A DNA stretch of 64,000 nucleotides from Homarus americanus (GCF_018991925.1 NW_024748870.1:3248705-3312704), one strand, 5' to 3'. Shown: positions 48,878 through 60,599, counted from the first letter of the stretch. The notes: generated by a model not told the origin, from the letters alone. Made by a program: numbers and translations.

Positions 48878-49925
48878 AAAAACATAAGAACATAAGAACA
48901 TAAGGAGTCTGCAATAGGCTGGTTGGCCTGTGCATGGCAGCTCCTGTCGAGAGCTACTACCACTCTCTATCATGAATCTATCCAGCCTCCTTTTAAAACT
49001 TTCCAGCGTTCCAGCACTTACAAAGTTGCTAAGCTTGTTCCACTCGTCAACACTATTTGTGAACTAGTTCCTTCCTATCTCCCTCCTAAACCTAAACTTA
49101 TCCAACTTAAATCCGTTGCTCCGAGTCCTATCCTGCTCGGATATTATAAGAACTTTATCTATATTCCCTATATTGATTCCTACCCACTTAAATACTTATA
49201 TCATATCTCCCCGCACTCTTCGTCTTTCTATGGAATGCAAGTTTAGTTTTTAAACCTATCTTGATATGGAAGGTTTCTAAGTCCCGGAATCATTTTCGTC
49301 ATTCTTCGCTGCACCGACTCCAGTGAATTGATATCCACTCTATAATAAGGGCACCAGATATAATCGAGGTGTGGCCTGACTGGCGCAAGATATAATTGCA
49401 ATATGACCTCCGCACTCTTATTACTTACATTTCTAGATATTAAACCTAATACTCTGTTTGCCTTATTTTGAACATTAACGCACTGTTTTCTAGGCCGTAG
49501 GGCCTGGGCTTACAATTACCCCTAAGTCTCTTTCACAAGTCGACTTCTCTAGGTTGATGTTGTTAAGGCTGTATACATTGATATACATATTTGTTCTTCC
49601 AATACTAAGTACGCTGCACTTGCTGGTGTTGAATTTCATTTGCCATTTTTCTGGCCACCCCTGCAGTTTATTTAAATCCTCCTGTAATGCATTTGCATCC
49701 TGCCCTGAATTAATCTGCTGCCCTATTTTGGAATCATCCGCAAACTTGCTTATGTCACTGCTGATCCCAGTATCTAGATCGTTTATGTAGATTATGAACA
49801 AGAGTGGGCCTAGTACTGACCCCTGGGGAACCCCACTGGTTACACAGCCTCACTCAGATTTAACACCATCTACAGTACGCTGACCCTCTGCGTTCTATCG
49901 GTGAGCCATGATTTTATCAATATAA
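48878..49925 (-). mobile_element. CR1-like LINE L1a, 5'-truncated (copy a)
   Basis: On the minus strand the copy ends in ATGTTCTTATGTTCTTATGT-type octamer repeats (48880-48902), as in CR1-clade tails. It encodes the RT segment with GVPQGSVLGPLLF, the catalytic FADD box (FADDSKIGQQ) and SVQRRMTKMIP-type post-RT sequence with several frameshifts. The longest intact frame is 49801-49490. It is near-identical in protein to copy c at 54846, so the family was recently active. Confidence 0.9.
49490..49801 (-). pseudogene. LINE reverse transcriptase fragment (copy a)
   Basis: The 103-codon frame includes the palm motif ISKFADDSK, then NTSKCSVLSIGRT and CERDLGVIVSP, the conserved RT palm/thumb blocks of CR1/Jockey LINEs. 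The frame breaks after SPGPTA. It is part of the LINE at 48878-49925 and cannot give a full protein. Confidence 0.88.
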
Positions 49926-50171
49926 CTTTGAGTGCAGACACGCGCGTGCTTGTGTAGGAATGTTTATGTATCTCGACTGTGTTCTTCCAGTTAATTTACC
50001 CCATGTATATATATAAATTATAATAAATTGCACCATGTATACATATGAATGATCAGGGTTAAAAATATCCAAGATGGCTGTCGTGCCTTTTGTAATAAAT
50101 ATCAATGTCAAGTGAAAATATGAAAGTTATTGTAAATGTTATTGTATTTCCTTCGTCCATGGTCAGACGTA

Positions 50172-50173
50172 GC

Positions 50174-50207
<34 letters not shown>
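50172..50207. repeat. (CA)n microsatellite
   Basis: About 16 units. Confidence 0.95.
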
Positions 50208-50269
50208 TCAACACTCCCCAGATGCATACAAAAACCCACACCCGTGTATTAAGCAAGCTGGGGGATGGA

Positions 50270-50525
50270 TGGGATGGGCAGCGGCAGGGAGGGAGGGAAG
50301 GAGAGAGGAACAAAGGAAGTGGAGGAGAGGTGGAGGAGGAGGAAGGAAGGAGGAAGAGGAGGAAGGAGAGGGAGGGAAGGAGGAGAGAGGGAGGGAGGGG
50401 AGAGGAGGCAGAGGTGAGGGAGGAAGGGGGGGACAAGAGAAAGGGGAAGGAAGAAGGAAGAACGAATGGAGAATGGGCAGGAGGAAGAGGAAAGGAAGAA
50501 GAGGGGGGAGGAGGAGGAGGCCACC
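50270..50525. repeat. Polypurine GGA/GGAAG-rich tract
   Basis: About 255 bp of nearly pure purines on the plus strand. The long Glu/Gly/Arg and Ser/Pro/Leu ORFs in several frames are artefacts of composition. It has triplex (H-DNA) potential. Confidence 0.9.
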
Positions 50526-50773
50526 AGCAACACAACTCCCCATAAAGTGAAACTGTACTCTGTAATGACTGCTTCATGTGGTCCCGGATTCTCAAAGATT
50601 CGTAAGTTATATTTTCTCTCGTAACTCAGGGACTTAAGGGGATGTACGAGTGTTTACTGACTTAAGATACGTACAGAAAGATGACGGTATGATGACGGTA
50701 AGATACGATAATAGACAGCAAGAGACGGCATATGATACGATTCTTAAATTCTCTCGCTAGAATATCGTATGTA

Positions 50774-51021
50774 CAGGGTGATCGAAAAGTCCCTGTGCAT
50801 CTGTAATAAATTTGGAGTTGTTCTTTGTTATACCTACATTGTTATCTACCTTGTTCAACTTACAGTAAATATTGGTAATGGTCACAGTAAATATTGGAAG
50901 TGGATAACTATTGTCAATATTTTAGTGTAATTAAAAAATGGGAAATAATGTATATGAATAAGGAACAAGTACGAGGACATTTACTGTATTGCAGGTGCAC
51001 AGGGACTTTTCGATCACCCTG
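50774..51021. mobile_element. Mariner-type MITE M2
   Basis: The 248-bp element has 26-bp perfect inverted ends starting CAGGGTGATCGAAAAGTCCC; with two mismatches the match extends to about 35 bp. Left flank TA, right flank TG (one change from TA). The CAGGGTG start is typical of mariner termini. No coding. Confidence 0.92.
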
Positions 51022-51845
51022 TGACTCTCAGATAGAAGACCAATGACTGATATCTAAAGGACACAGACTAAAATAATTAAGACTCCCAGCATACAAACAA
51101 TCAACCACCATCACCACAATCAACCAAAAATAACCAAAATTTATGTATAAAAATTCATTCACACTGACGCATCACACTGCTGACTCACGCACTCCTCCTC
51201 GGCGGCATACTGAAGGGTGACCCGTTGACTACAGCTAACAGATGGGCGAGAGCTTACGTTACCATTATTTTATAACAAGCAACAAGCATAACGAGATGTA
51301 ACAAGGAGATAACTGCCCCTTGTTTATCATTCCATCTTACCTCATTATAACTTCGCTAAACAACACAATAAACAACCGAAAAAATAATTGCTCTCGTCCT
51401 TAAAACGATACTAAAAACAGAAGGCATTTATTTTAATATTTAGTTCAAGTAATTTATTAATCTTTTTATTTTATTTTGAATGTAGAGAGAATAGTATTGC
51501 ACTAAATTAATATGGTGAGAAATAAGGAGTTAGGAATTTATTATGATAATCTGTATCAGGAAAATATTTACATTCATGATCCTTTGTGGGATTCTGCACA
51601 GTTCCACTCACTTATACCTGAACATAGAAAGTGGTAGATAAATAAATGTATAAACATATATAGATAAGTAAGTAGACATGCCACCAGCACTGTCTATACT
51701 ATGCCTTTATATAGTATAATGCATATGCTGAATTGTCTATATACATGCTGAACTGTATAACTGTATCATCTGTATATAAGCTGAATCAATGTAAGCTTGT
51801 ACAACGATTTTTTACTGACTATCTATCTATATATCCATCCTTTCG

Positions 51846-51905
51846 CGTATGTATGTATGTATGTATGTATGTATGTATGTATGTATGTATGTATGTATGT
51901 ATGTT
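51846..51905. repeat. (GTAT)n microsatellite
   Basis: About 15 tetranucleotide units. Confidence 0.97.
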
Positions 51906-52205
51906 TCACGTATAGGTTTGGTTGGTCTACATGTGTCACCAACGCGTGTGGGTGTTACTGTGGGTCGAGACGCTCCAGGAAATGACCTTTGAAGTCATGG
52001 TTAAGTCATATGGCACAGTGTGTGTCATTGGAGTTGGTGTATCATAGTTTAAATATGATGGTAGTTAGGATCTTGATTTATGTGGATCTATATTTTATTG
52101 TACTAGCAAAGGGATATATTGACGTAGTGGTGTGTGGGTTGATCTTGGGGAAATGTTAATAGCATGGGGATAACCTAACTTAACCTGACTTGACCTCGCC
52201 TGACT

Positions 52206-52384
52206 AGCGAGGTCATCTTAAGATTATATCTTGCGCTTGTGAGACCCACCTGGATTACGCAGTTCAGTTCTGGTCACCGTATTACAGAATGGATATATAA
52301 TCCTTGGAAAGAGTCCACAGGAGAATGAGAAGACTAATTCCAGGCATTAGGAACCTTGAGTACAGAGACAGGTTAAAGCATCTT
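52206..52384 (+). mobile_element. CR1-like LINE L1b, part 1 (split by L1a copy b)
   Basis: It encodes a post-RT region (GHRI...ESTGE-like, degraded) ending at AGGTTAAAGCATCTT, and resumes at 53041. The split is marked by CATCTT duplicated at 52379-52384 and 53041-53046. Confidence 0.8.
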
Positions 52385-53040
52385 GTAAGCACGGACCAGG
52401 CCTACGGCCTAGAAAACAGTGCGTTAATGTTCGAAATAAAGCAAACAGAGTATTAGGTTTTATATCTAGAAGTGTAAGTAATAAGAGTGCAGAGGTCTTA
52501 TTGCAACTATATCTTGCGCTAGTCAGGCCGCACCTCGATTATGCGGTTCAGTTTTGGTGCACTTATTATAGAATGGATATCAATTCACTAGAGTCGGTGC
52601 AGCGAAGAAGGACGAAAATGATTCCGGACTTAGAAAACTTCCATATCAGGATAGGTTAAAGAAACTAAACTTGCATTCCTAGAAAGACGAAGAGTGTGGG
52701 GAGATATGATAGAAGCATTTATGGGTGAAAGGAATCAATAAAGGAGATATAGATAAAGTTCTTATAATATCCGAGCAGGATAGGAGTCGGAGCAACGGAT
52801 TTAAGTTGGATAAGTTTAGGTTTAGGAGGGAGATAGGAAGGAACTGGTTCACAAATAGGGTGGTGGACGAGTGGAACAAGCTTAGCAACTTTGTAGTAAG
52901 TGCTGGAACGCTGGAAAGTTTCAAAAAGAGGCTGGATAGATTCATGGATGATAGAGAGTGGTAGTAACTCTCGATAGGAGCTGCCATGCACAGGCCAACC
53001 GGCCTATTGCAGACTCCTTATTTTCTTATGTTCTTATGTT
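52385..53040 (+). mobile_element. CR1-like LINE L1a, copy b, inserted in LINE L1b
   Basis: A 656-bp 5'-truncated copy ending in the TTCTTATG octamer repeat tail. It encodes the post-RT C-terminus (NKANRVLGFISRSVSNKSAE; later GFKLDKFRFRREIGRNWFTN, VVDEWNKLSNFVV). It is flanked by the 6-bp CATCTT target duplication. Confidence 0.9.
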
Positions 53041-53412
53041 CATCTTAATTTGCACTCCCTCTAGAGACGTAGAGCGAGGGGCCACATGATAGAGGTGTAT
53101 AAATGGAAGTCAGTACTAAACAAAGGGGACATTACAAAGGTACTCAAACTATCCAACCAGGAGCGAACTCGTAACAATGGTTTTAAATTAGACAAATTTA
53201 GATTTCGGCGTGAAATAGGTAAACACTGGTTTGGAAACAGAGTAGTGGATGAATGGAACAAGTTACCAAATATCATCATTAACTCGAATACGCTGGATAG
53301 CTTCAAACATAGGTTGGATGCTTATATGAGCAATAGGGTTTGGGTGTAAATGGGACTGCCCAGTATCGGCCAATAGGCCCGCTGCAGTTTCCTTCATTCT
53401 TATGTTCTTATG
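53041..53412 (+). mobile_element. CR1-like LINE L1b, part 2 with 3' tail
   Basis: The frame 53086-53349 encodes GFKLDKFRFRREIGKHWFGN and RVVDEWNKLPNIII, the LINE C-terminal domain, then a stop and a TTCTTATG-type tail at 53393-53412. It is diverged from L1a but clearly related. Confidence 0.88.
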
Positions 53413-53940
53413 TATCATGGGGCAATGCAGGTGTGCTCCATCCTTCAGGTTAGGTCAGATGAAGCCGTGAGGTATTGCTGTGTTTTTGTGCTTTTCCTTC
53501 GAGTTGAAATTGCCACTTTTGTATATCACTTGTGGGTTGATCGTCAATCTTTGCACTGTACTGTTGGTGTGAGGATGTTGATAAATCCAGATGGGAAGGA
53601 GGAGATGGGGAGGACGGCCCGACAGACCGGGCTGGCAGCTGTCGCCATGGTCAAGAGACCATGGCGTGCTTGTAATTATTAGCTTATATTGTCATGTTTA
53701 GCCTCATTAATGGTCCAATTATCTTGAATGACATTTAAGTTTTCTTTGCTTTATTTGGACGCATTAAATCCACTTGTACACATGATTAACGCTCCTGACT
53801 TGAGGCATCAACACGAGTCATCTCTAACACTAGCACTTATTATTAACAGGACAGCCCAAGATTGCGGGTCAGCAAGGCCAAAGATAATACGTATTTTATT
53901 AACACACACACGCACACACTGGAAGCCTTTCATTAAAAAT

Positions 53941-54015
53941 TTTATAGGTTAGGTCAGGTTAGGTTAGGTTAGAGTCAGGTTAGTTTAGTTCAGTTCAGGT
54001 CAGGACTAGGATAGG
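53941..54015. repeat. Interstitial TTAGG-type array
   Basis: Degenerate GGTTA/GGTCA units. Confidence 0.75.
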
Positions 54016-54845
54016 TGTTCCTCTTAAGTTTCGAATTCTCATAGGTACGTAAGGCAATTTTTTCTTCGGATATGAGTTAAGAAAATATTTTAAACTTTCC
54101 CGTAGAGTCACAGTACAATTTTGCTTTAGCTTAGAATTACAGACCTACTTTTATTTATCTCTGTGTTTAATCGTTCTGCTTAATTGAGTATCTGCTTTCC
54201 TGCTTATTTACTTATTTTATTTCCTTATCTTCTGTTCTTCATCACAAATTGGTTACTCCCCTATTGCTAATACGTTTTCACTCTCTCTCTCTCAATGTTT
54301 TCCTCCGATAGAACACTTGGATAGGTTCTATAGTTCACGTCCTTGTTCCATATTCAAGCTCACGTACGTACCCTGTAAACACGCATATAAGCTTAGTAAT
54401 AGGAACACGTACAGAGGTCTGACTACGGACTACACACACACCCACACACGTATATTCGTACATATATGATCACAAACACCTTAAGTAGTGCAGAAACATA
54501 CACACAAGTAGAGCATATATACTGTATGTCTGTAAGTCGTATGTGCAGCTGTGTGTTTATGTCAACACTCTGGACATCTGGAGGGGTTGGCCTGACACAC
54601 ACACACATATACATACAAGGTTCGTTCGCTTATTCCTTCCGAGTAAGAAAACGAATGAATCCAGTTTTGGAAGAATTTCGTTGGCATGTCGATTAATTCT
54701 CACTAGCTGCCATCATGTGACGTAACTTCAGTGTTGAGCCGGTAGATGGCGTTGTATGTGATCTATCTAATACGGGCAAGAATTTAACATAGAAACCTTG
54801 ATGATAATATAAACACAGGAAGGGTAATAGTTTTAGTACTGTATT

Positions 54846-55842
54846 ATGGAACCTACAGGGGCTGTGTAACGAGTGGGGTTCCCCAGGGGTCAGTACTAGG
54901 CCCACTCTTGTTCATAGTCTATATAAACGATCTAGATACTGAGATCAGCAGTGACATAAGCAAGTTTGCGGATGACACCAATATAGGGCGGCAGATTAAT
55001 TCACGGCAGGATGCAAATGCATTACAGGAGGATCTAAATAAACTGCAGGAGTGGTCAGAGAAATGGCAAATGAAATTCAATACCAGCAAGTACAGCGTAC
55101 TTAATATTGGTAGAACAAATACTGTCAATGTATTCAGCCTTAACAACATCAACCTAGAGAAGTCGACTTGTGAAAGAGACCTAGGGGTACTTGTAAGCCC
55201 GGACCTACGGCCTAGAAAACAGTGCGTTGATGTTCGAAATAAGGCAAACAGAGTATTAGGTTTTATATCTAGAAGTGTTAGCAATAAGAGTGCGGAGGCC
55301 ATATTGCAACTATATTTTGCGTGAGTCAGGCCGCACCTCGATTATGCGGTTCAGTTCTGGTGCCCTTATTATAGAATGAATATCAATGCACTGGAATCGG
55401 TGCAGCGAAGAATGACGAAAATGATTCCGGGACTTAGAAACCTTCCATATCAAAATAGGTTAAAGAAACTAAACTTGCATTCCCTAGAAAGACGAAGAGT
55501 CCAGGGAGATAAGATAGAAGTATTTAAGTGGGTGAAAGGAATCAATAAAGACGATATAGATAAAGTTCTTATAGTATCCGAGCAGGATAGGACTCGGAGC
55601 AACGGATTTAAGTTGGATAAGTTTAGGTTTAGGAGGGAGATAGGAAGGAACTGTCACAAATAGGGTGGTTGACGAGTGGAACAAGCTTAGCAACTTTGTA
55701 GAAGTGCTGGAAAGTTTTAAAAGGAGGCTAAATTGATTCATGGATGATAGAGAGTGGTAGTAACTCCCGCCAGGAGCTGCCATGCACAGGTCAACCGGCC
55801 TATTGCAAACTCCTTATTTTCTTATGTTATTATGTTCTTATA
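54846..55842 (+). mobile_element. CR1-like LINE L1a, copy c
   Basis: 5' truncated at the RT (GVPQGSVLGPLLFIVYINDL, then FADDTNIGRQ). One stop follows ILQLYFA (55323), where the homologue reads Ala-Leu-Val, and a small deletion breaks the C-terminal frame near 55651. Otherwise it is collinear with copies a and b. It ends in TTATGTTCTTATAA near 55842. Confidence 0.9.
54908..55324 (+). pseudogene. LINE reverse transcriptase fragment (copy c)
   Basis: 138 codons with the RT palm FADDTNIG, the NTSKYSVLNIGRT block, CERDLGVLVSPDLRPRKQC and the thumb segment NKANRVLGFISRSVS. The frame stops at a TGA just after LYFA. It is non-functional because the N-terminal endonuclease and RT fingers are missing. 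Confidence 0.9.
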
Positions 55843-56217
55843 AGCATTTTGATCGCTTTGTTGGGTATCATTGGTCTGATTGCCTTACAGATATATCATT
55901 ATTTGTATACCCACACTGTCTAGGTACACCAGTGACAAATTCTTTACAACGCTGTTATAGAATTTTTCATTAGTATGCTGAACTATATATAAACTGAATC
56001 AAATGTTAACGCGTATGACGATAGATAGATATATAGAGATCGTCATCGCAATAATTCTATATTTGCCGTCAAGATATGATACTGACAGCTACTGTCCTCT
56101 TGTTTCGCTTTAATACAACCCACGTTGTACTGCTTCACTCACTTATGTTAATGAATATCAGCTCCACTGTAAAATATGTACATAATTATAATATAAATGT
56201 AAAACAAATAAATATAT

Positions 56218-56890
56218 AATGTTTCCTGGGTTAGTTATAGGCGAGAATCAACCCAAAACTATAAACTAGGAGGTACTAGCCAAGCCTATAATGTTTCCTG
56301 GGTTAGTTATAGGCGAGAATCAACCCAAAACTATAAACTAGGAGGTACTAGCCAAGCCTATAATGTTTCCTGGGTTAGTTATAGCGAGAATCAACCCAAA
56401 ACTATAAACTAGAGGTACTAGCCAAGCTTATAATGTTTCCTGGAGTTATAGGCGAGAATCAACCCAAACTATAAACTAGGAGGTACTAGCCAAGCCTATA
56501 ATGTTTCCTGGGTAAGTTATTGGCGAGAATCAACCCAAAACTATAAACTAGGAGGTACTAGCCAAGCCTATAATGTTTCCTGGGTAGATAGGCGAGAATC
56601 AACCCAAATTATAAACTAGGAGGTACTAGCCAAGCCTATAATGTTTCCTGAGTTGTTGTTATGAATCAACCCAAAACTATAAACTAGGAGGTACTAGCCA
56701 AGCCTATAATGTTTCCTGGGAAGTAGGTAGGCGAGAATCAACCCCAAACTATAAACTAGGAGGTACTAGCCAAGCCTATAATGTTTCCTGGGTAGAGGAA
56801 GCGAGAATCAACCCAAAACTATAAACTAGGAGGTACTAGCCAAGCCTATAATGTTTCCTGGGTTAGTTATTGGCGAGAATCAACCCAAAA
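56218..56890. repeat. 72-bp hairpin-containing tandem repeat, about 9.5 copies
   Basis: The unit starts AATGTTTCCTGGGTTAGTTA and ends TAGGAGGTACTAGCCAAGCC. Starts are at 56218, 56290, 56362, 56432, 56500, 56572, 56640, 56708, 56780 and 56850 (period 68-72). Within a unit, TTAGTTATAG pairs with CTATAAACTA. Differences among copies cluster just after CCTGGG, the loop-side segment. Confidence 0.95.
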
Positions 56891-57043
56891 TGACTTAGGC
56901 TCGTAACTGGTAACAGGCCAGCGGGGTTAGTTTATTGCACCGGAAACTGAACATCTAGTTATCAACATCACTCTCCTTTACCAACACTGACCGTATATTG
57001 AGGGTAAACTGAGATGATTAGTGTCGTTGAGCTGGAGGGAGGC

Positions 57044-57430
57044 AGATGGTGTGAGGGAGGGAGGGAGGGTAAGTGTGTGTGAGGAGGGAGGGAAGGAGGG
57101 AGGGAAGGGTAAGTGTGTGTGAGGGGGAGGGAGGGAGGGTAAGTGTGTGTGAGGGAGAGGAAGAAGGGGTGTGAGGGAGGGAGGGAAGGAGGGAGGGAAG
57201 GGTAAGTGTGTGTGAGGGAGGGAGGAGGGAGGGAGGGAGGGAGTAAGTGTGAGGGGAGGGAGGGAAGGAGGGAGGGAAGGGTAAGGGAGGAGGGAGGGTG
57301 TGTGTGAGGGTGTGGGAGGGAGGGAGGAGGTAAGTGTGTGTGAGGAGGGAGGAGGGTAAGTCTGTGTTAGGGAGGGAGGGAAGGTAAGTGTGTGTGTGAG
57401 GGAGGGAGGGAAGGGTAAGTGTGTGTTAGG
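57044..57430. repeat. GGGAGG-rich low-complexity tandem array
   Basis: Repeats of GAGGGAGGGAGGG alternate with GTAAGTGTGTGTGAGG at irregular 40-60 bp spacing. It has strong G-quadruplex potential on the plus strand. Confidence 0.9.
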
Positions 57431-57490
57431 AAGAGTAGGTTAGGTTAGGTTAGGTGGTTAATCTTAAGGTGATATATACTGGGGGCTAAC
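57428..57490. mobile_element. TTAGG tract joined to TAATCTTAAGGTGA MITE fragment
   Basis: GGTTAGGTTAGGTTAGGTGG leads directly into TTAATCTTAAGGTGATATAT, the same arrangement as 45466-45540. Confidence 0.6.
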
Positions 57491-58117
57491 CACCATGTGA
57501 TGTGTCTCATCTTATGCTGCACAAATGGCAAGCGCGTGTCAGGCAATTGTTACACTTGTGAGACGGAAGTGAGAGATGCTGCCGGGAACTGAGGGAGAGG
57601 AGGAGGAAGAGAAGATGAAGAAGGCACAGGAGTAAAAACATCATGAGAAGACTTTGGAGGAAGAGTAGGTGAAGAAGACAAATAAAGTGTAGGAAGAGGC
57701 GGAAAAGATGAACGGGAATGAGGTAAAATGAGGAGGAGAAGGAGGAATAAGAGAAGGAGAGTAAGGAAGTGAAGAAGGAGGAGGGGAGGGGGGCGAAGCA
57801 TGGCACACGTGTCCACTGCTGCCTCACACGCAACCTATTACGTTATCACCACTAGTTAGCTCACCCACCTCCCCTCCTTCCCCCCTCCTCCCCACCACAG
57901 AAAGACCCCCACATCTGCTGCTGTTGGCATCCCCGCCCACAACACTGCCAACAGGAGGGGGGTTTGAGAGAGTGAGGGCGAACAGGGGCTCCTCACACTG
58001 CAGGGGGTCGCCACAGGCCTAAATCTGGTGCTGGCTGTAGTCCATCTCCACCCACAACAATACTACTTCTGCTGGCCACCTCCACCCCCTCACACCACCT
58101 ACAGGCAATGCGTCGTC

Positions 58118-58179
<62 letters not shown>

Positions 58180-58494
58180 ACCATTCTTCTTACTTAAGTG
58201 AAACCGGACTCCACAGTACAGTACATCACCAGCAGGAGTTACTCGAGGCAAGATGACAATGAGGAGTTTAAGAGAGACGCTCCTCGCCCTGAAGCTCTCC
58301 TAATGAAGCTCTTTAACTGTTCTGTAGGCCAGGTCAGGTCAGGTTAGGTTACTTTATCATTATCCGTTTATAGCAAGTTATAAAGTCAATTTCTTTCATA
58401 AAGTTCTATGTAAATTATATCAGCCAACTCTATATTTTTTTCTTGTTAGTTTCCTTCTTATACATATTATTATCACGGTTGATGGGTTCATGTA
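57491..58494. other. Intergenic DNA, purine/pyrimidine-biased, with (GA)n
   Basis: A (GA)n array is at 58121-58176. Ser/Leu-rich ORFs at 57507-57833 arise from a GAAG-rich tract. A short TTAGG-like run is at 58330-58350. No gene recognised. Confidence 0.5.
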
Positions 58495-58639
58495 CAGTCG
58501 GGGTCAAAAGTTCACTCCCTTCCAAAATGAAGCAACATCGACCCCAAATGAGATGAAACAGTCAGGGTAAGTCAGTTCGGAAACTCATTCCCCTGACGCA
58601 GTTTCACCGCTGCGGGGAGCGAACCTTTGACCCTGATTG
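58495..58639. mobile_element. Mariner-type MITE M3
   Basis: The 145-bp element has inverted ends CAGTCGGGGTCAAAAGTTCA (left) and CAATCAGGGTCAAAGGTTCG (reverse complement of right). It is flanked by TA on both sides (58493-58494, 58640-58641). No coding. Confidence 0.88.
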
Positions 58640-58641
58640 TA

Positions 58642-59879
58642 CTCGTGGTAGTGAGGGAACAAGGCGGACCTGTAGCGAGCAGAGGCGAAGAAGACGTGTA
58701 GGTATCCTCACCCTTACCCCCTGACCCTCCCCCTCCTCCTACCTCTACACCCTCCCTCCCCCCTATCCGCACCCCTGACGTCTTCCCTCCCCCTATCTCT
58801 GCCTCTGACATCACCCCCATCCTTCCTCCCTCACTTCCCCCAACTCCCTCCCCCTTCCCCCTCCTCCTACTCCTCCTCCCCCCAGACGTCTTCCCAGCTG
58901 GTTCTTCTGATGATTCGTGTTGGCCCTAACAGCTGCTATTGCCCTAAAACCCTAAAATACTGCGACAATTTACCCAAACCATCTTCCTTGTTCCCGTCCA
59001 CTATCCCACGATACTCTTTCTCCCCTCCTTTATTCGCTATTATTTAACCTTATCTCCTACGTAAGATAGCAAATAATAGAGAAATAACATAATATGAAGG
59101 GAGGGAAGAGAGGAGAGGAGAGGTAGATGGCCGCGTCATCACTACAGTGGCTAGGACTCGGGGAGGATAACTGCAGTATGAATTTATTCTCGGAACTGAG
59201 GCTGGTGGTAGAGACGGAAGCTGAACGAATAATAAGATGATATACGCAGCTATAATACATCACGTGTTTTGTTAGTGGGGAAGAGGAATGTTGGCTTTTA
59301 TTCGGGAAGCATCAGCAATATCACCAGGCAGCTACTAGCAACACCAGGCAGCCACTAACATTACCAACCAGCCACTCATCCATATAAACTTGTACACCTG
59401 GAATGTTTATTAATTAAGCCGTGTTTATTAATCCAACAGGTAATGAACTTTGACCACCCCGCGTATATTAATTGATTCCTCTTGTTTGTATTGTACTCAG
59501 GGTGAGGATCTGAATTCGTATTAATACACATTATAAAAAAAGCTCCGTAAAGTAACGCTATAAAATCATGCGTAACGATTCCAGGAAAATTACGATTAAA
59601 CAACATCCAATTTTATAAAGCATCGTTACCTGGTCTAGTTATGGGGTCACCTGTCACTAATTAGGAGATGTAATTACCTTTATCTTTTGTCTCTTAATTG
59701 GTGTTTCGTCGTATCTAATTAAGGTAATCTCTTGGGGTAATTTGTGTGTTGTTTTTTCTATTTTGTTCCTGTGTGTAAATTAGGCAGTTAAAGAGCTGTC
59801 ATAGATCTTTAGTTAGCAGGAATTGTTAGGTGTGGTATCCAACCTTCACTACAGAGTCATTCATTAATTGCATCCGGTG
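58642..59879. other. Intergenic DNA without recognised genes
   Basis: It includes a C-rich tract (58700-58880) and a weak repeat of AGCAACACCAGGCAGCCACT (59300-59375). Confidence 0.45.

Positions 59880-59948
<69 letters not shown>
59880..59948. repeat. (GT)n microsatellite
   Basis: About 34 units. Another of about 23 units is at 60162-60208. Confidence 0.97.
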
Positions 59949-59956
<8 letters not shown>

Positions 59957-60160
59957 TATGTGTTTTGTCTTTCGTCTAATTACAGTTGTTCAAATACATT
60001 ATATATCTACCCATTACAGTAATTCTTATATTATTATTATTGTTCATAGTTTCACGAAATTAACAATAAATGCGTCAAATAAAAGTTAATAAAGTATAAA
60101 GTAAGTGAGATAAGTATGTAAGTAATATTTCTGAGATGTTGTAAGTATGGTGAGATATAG

Positions 60161-60210
<50 letters not shown>

Positions 60211-60307
60211 ACTGAAGGAAGGGGACAATAGTTACATCCTCTCTACTCTCGCCATGACTCGTCCTGGGGTTGTGTCTCGTTTATCACCTCACACTCACCA
60301 CCTGGAC

Positions 60308-60475
60308 CCTTGAGTACGATGCTGACCCCTTGAGCACGATGATAACACCTTGAGTACGATGCTGACCCCTTGAGTACGATGATAACACCTTGAGTACGAT
60401 GATAACACCTTGAGTACGATGCTGACCCCTTGAGTACGATGATAACACCTTGAGTACGATGTCTTAACCCTTTAA
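60308..60475. repeat. 20-bp tandem repeat, 8 copies, two alternating variants
   Basis: The unit is TTGAGTACGATGATAACACC or TTGAGTACGATGCTGACCCC. The variants occur mostly in alternation, suggesting a higher-order 40-bp unit. The minus-strand ORF across it is repeat-derived. Confidence 0.93.
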
Positions 60476-60599
60476 ATACGATAACTGTATCCCTACTGAC
60501 TGACTGACTGACTGACTCAACACCACCTAACACAGTCACCACTAAACTGACTCATACTGTAAGATCATATTTAAACACAATAACCTAACCTAACCCAGG

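Noticed and set aside
50173..50595. Several overlapping 90-140 codon ORFs
   Set aside because: A purine-only tract avoids stops in many frames at once, and the composition is not protein-like.
56218..56890. CRISPR-like array
   Set aside because: Regular repeats are present, but the whole unit is repeated without unique spacers and the DNA is eukaryotic.
57507..57833. Leu/Ser-rich minus-strand ORFs resembling membrane proteins
   Set aside because: They come from a GAAG-rich strand, and the hydrophobicity is compositional.
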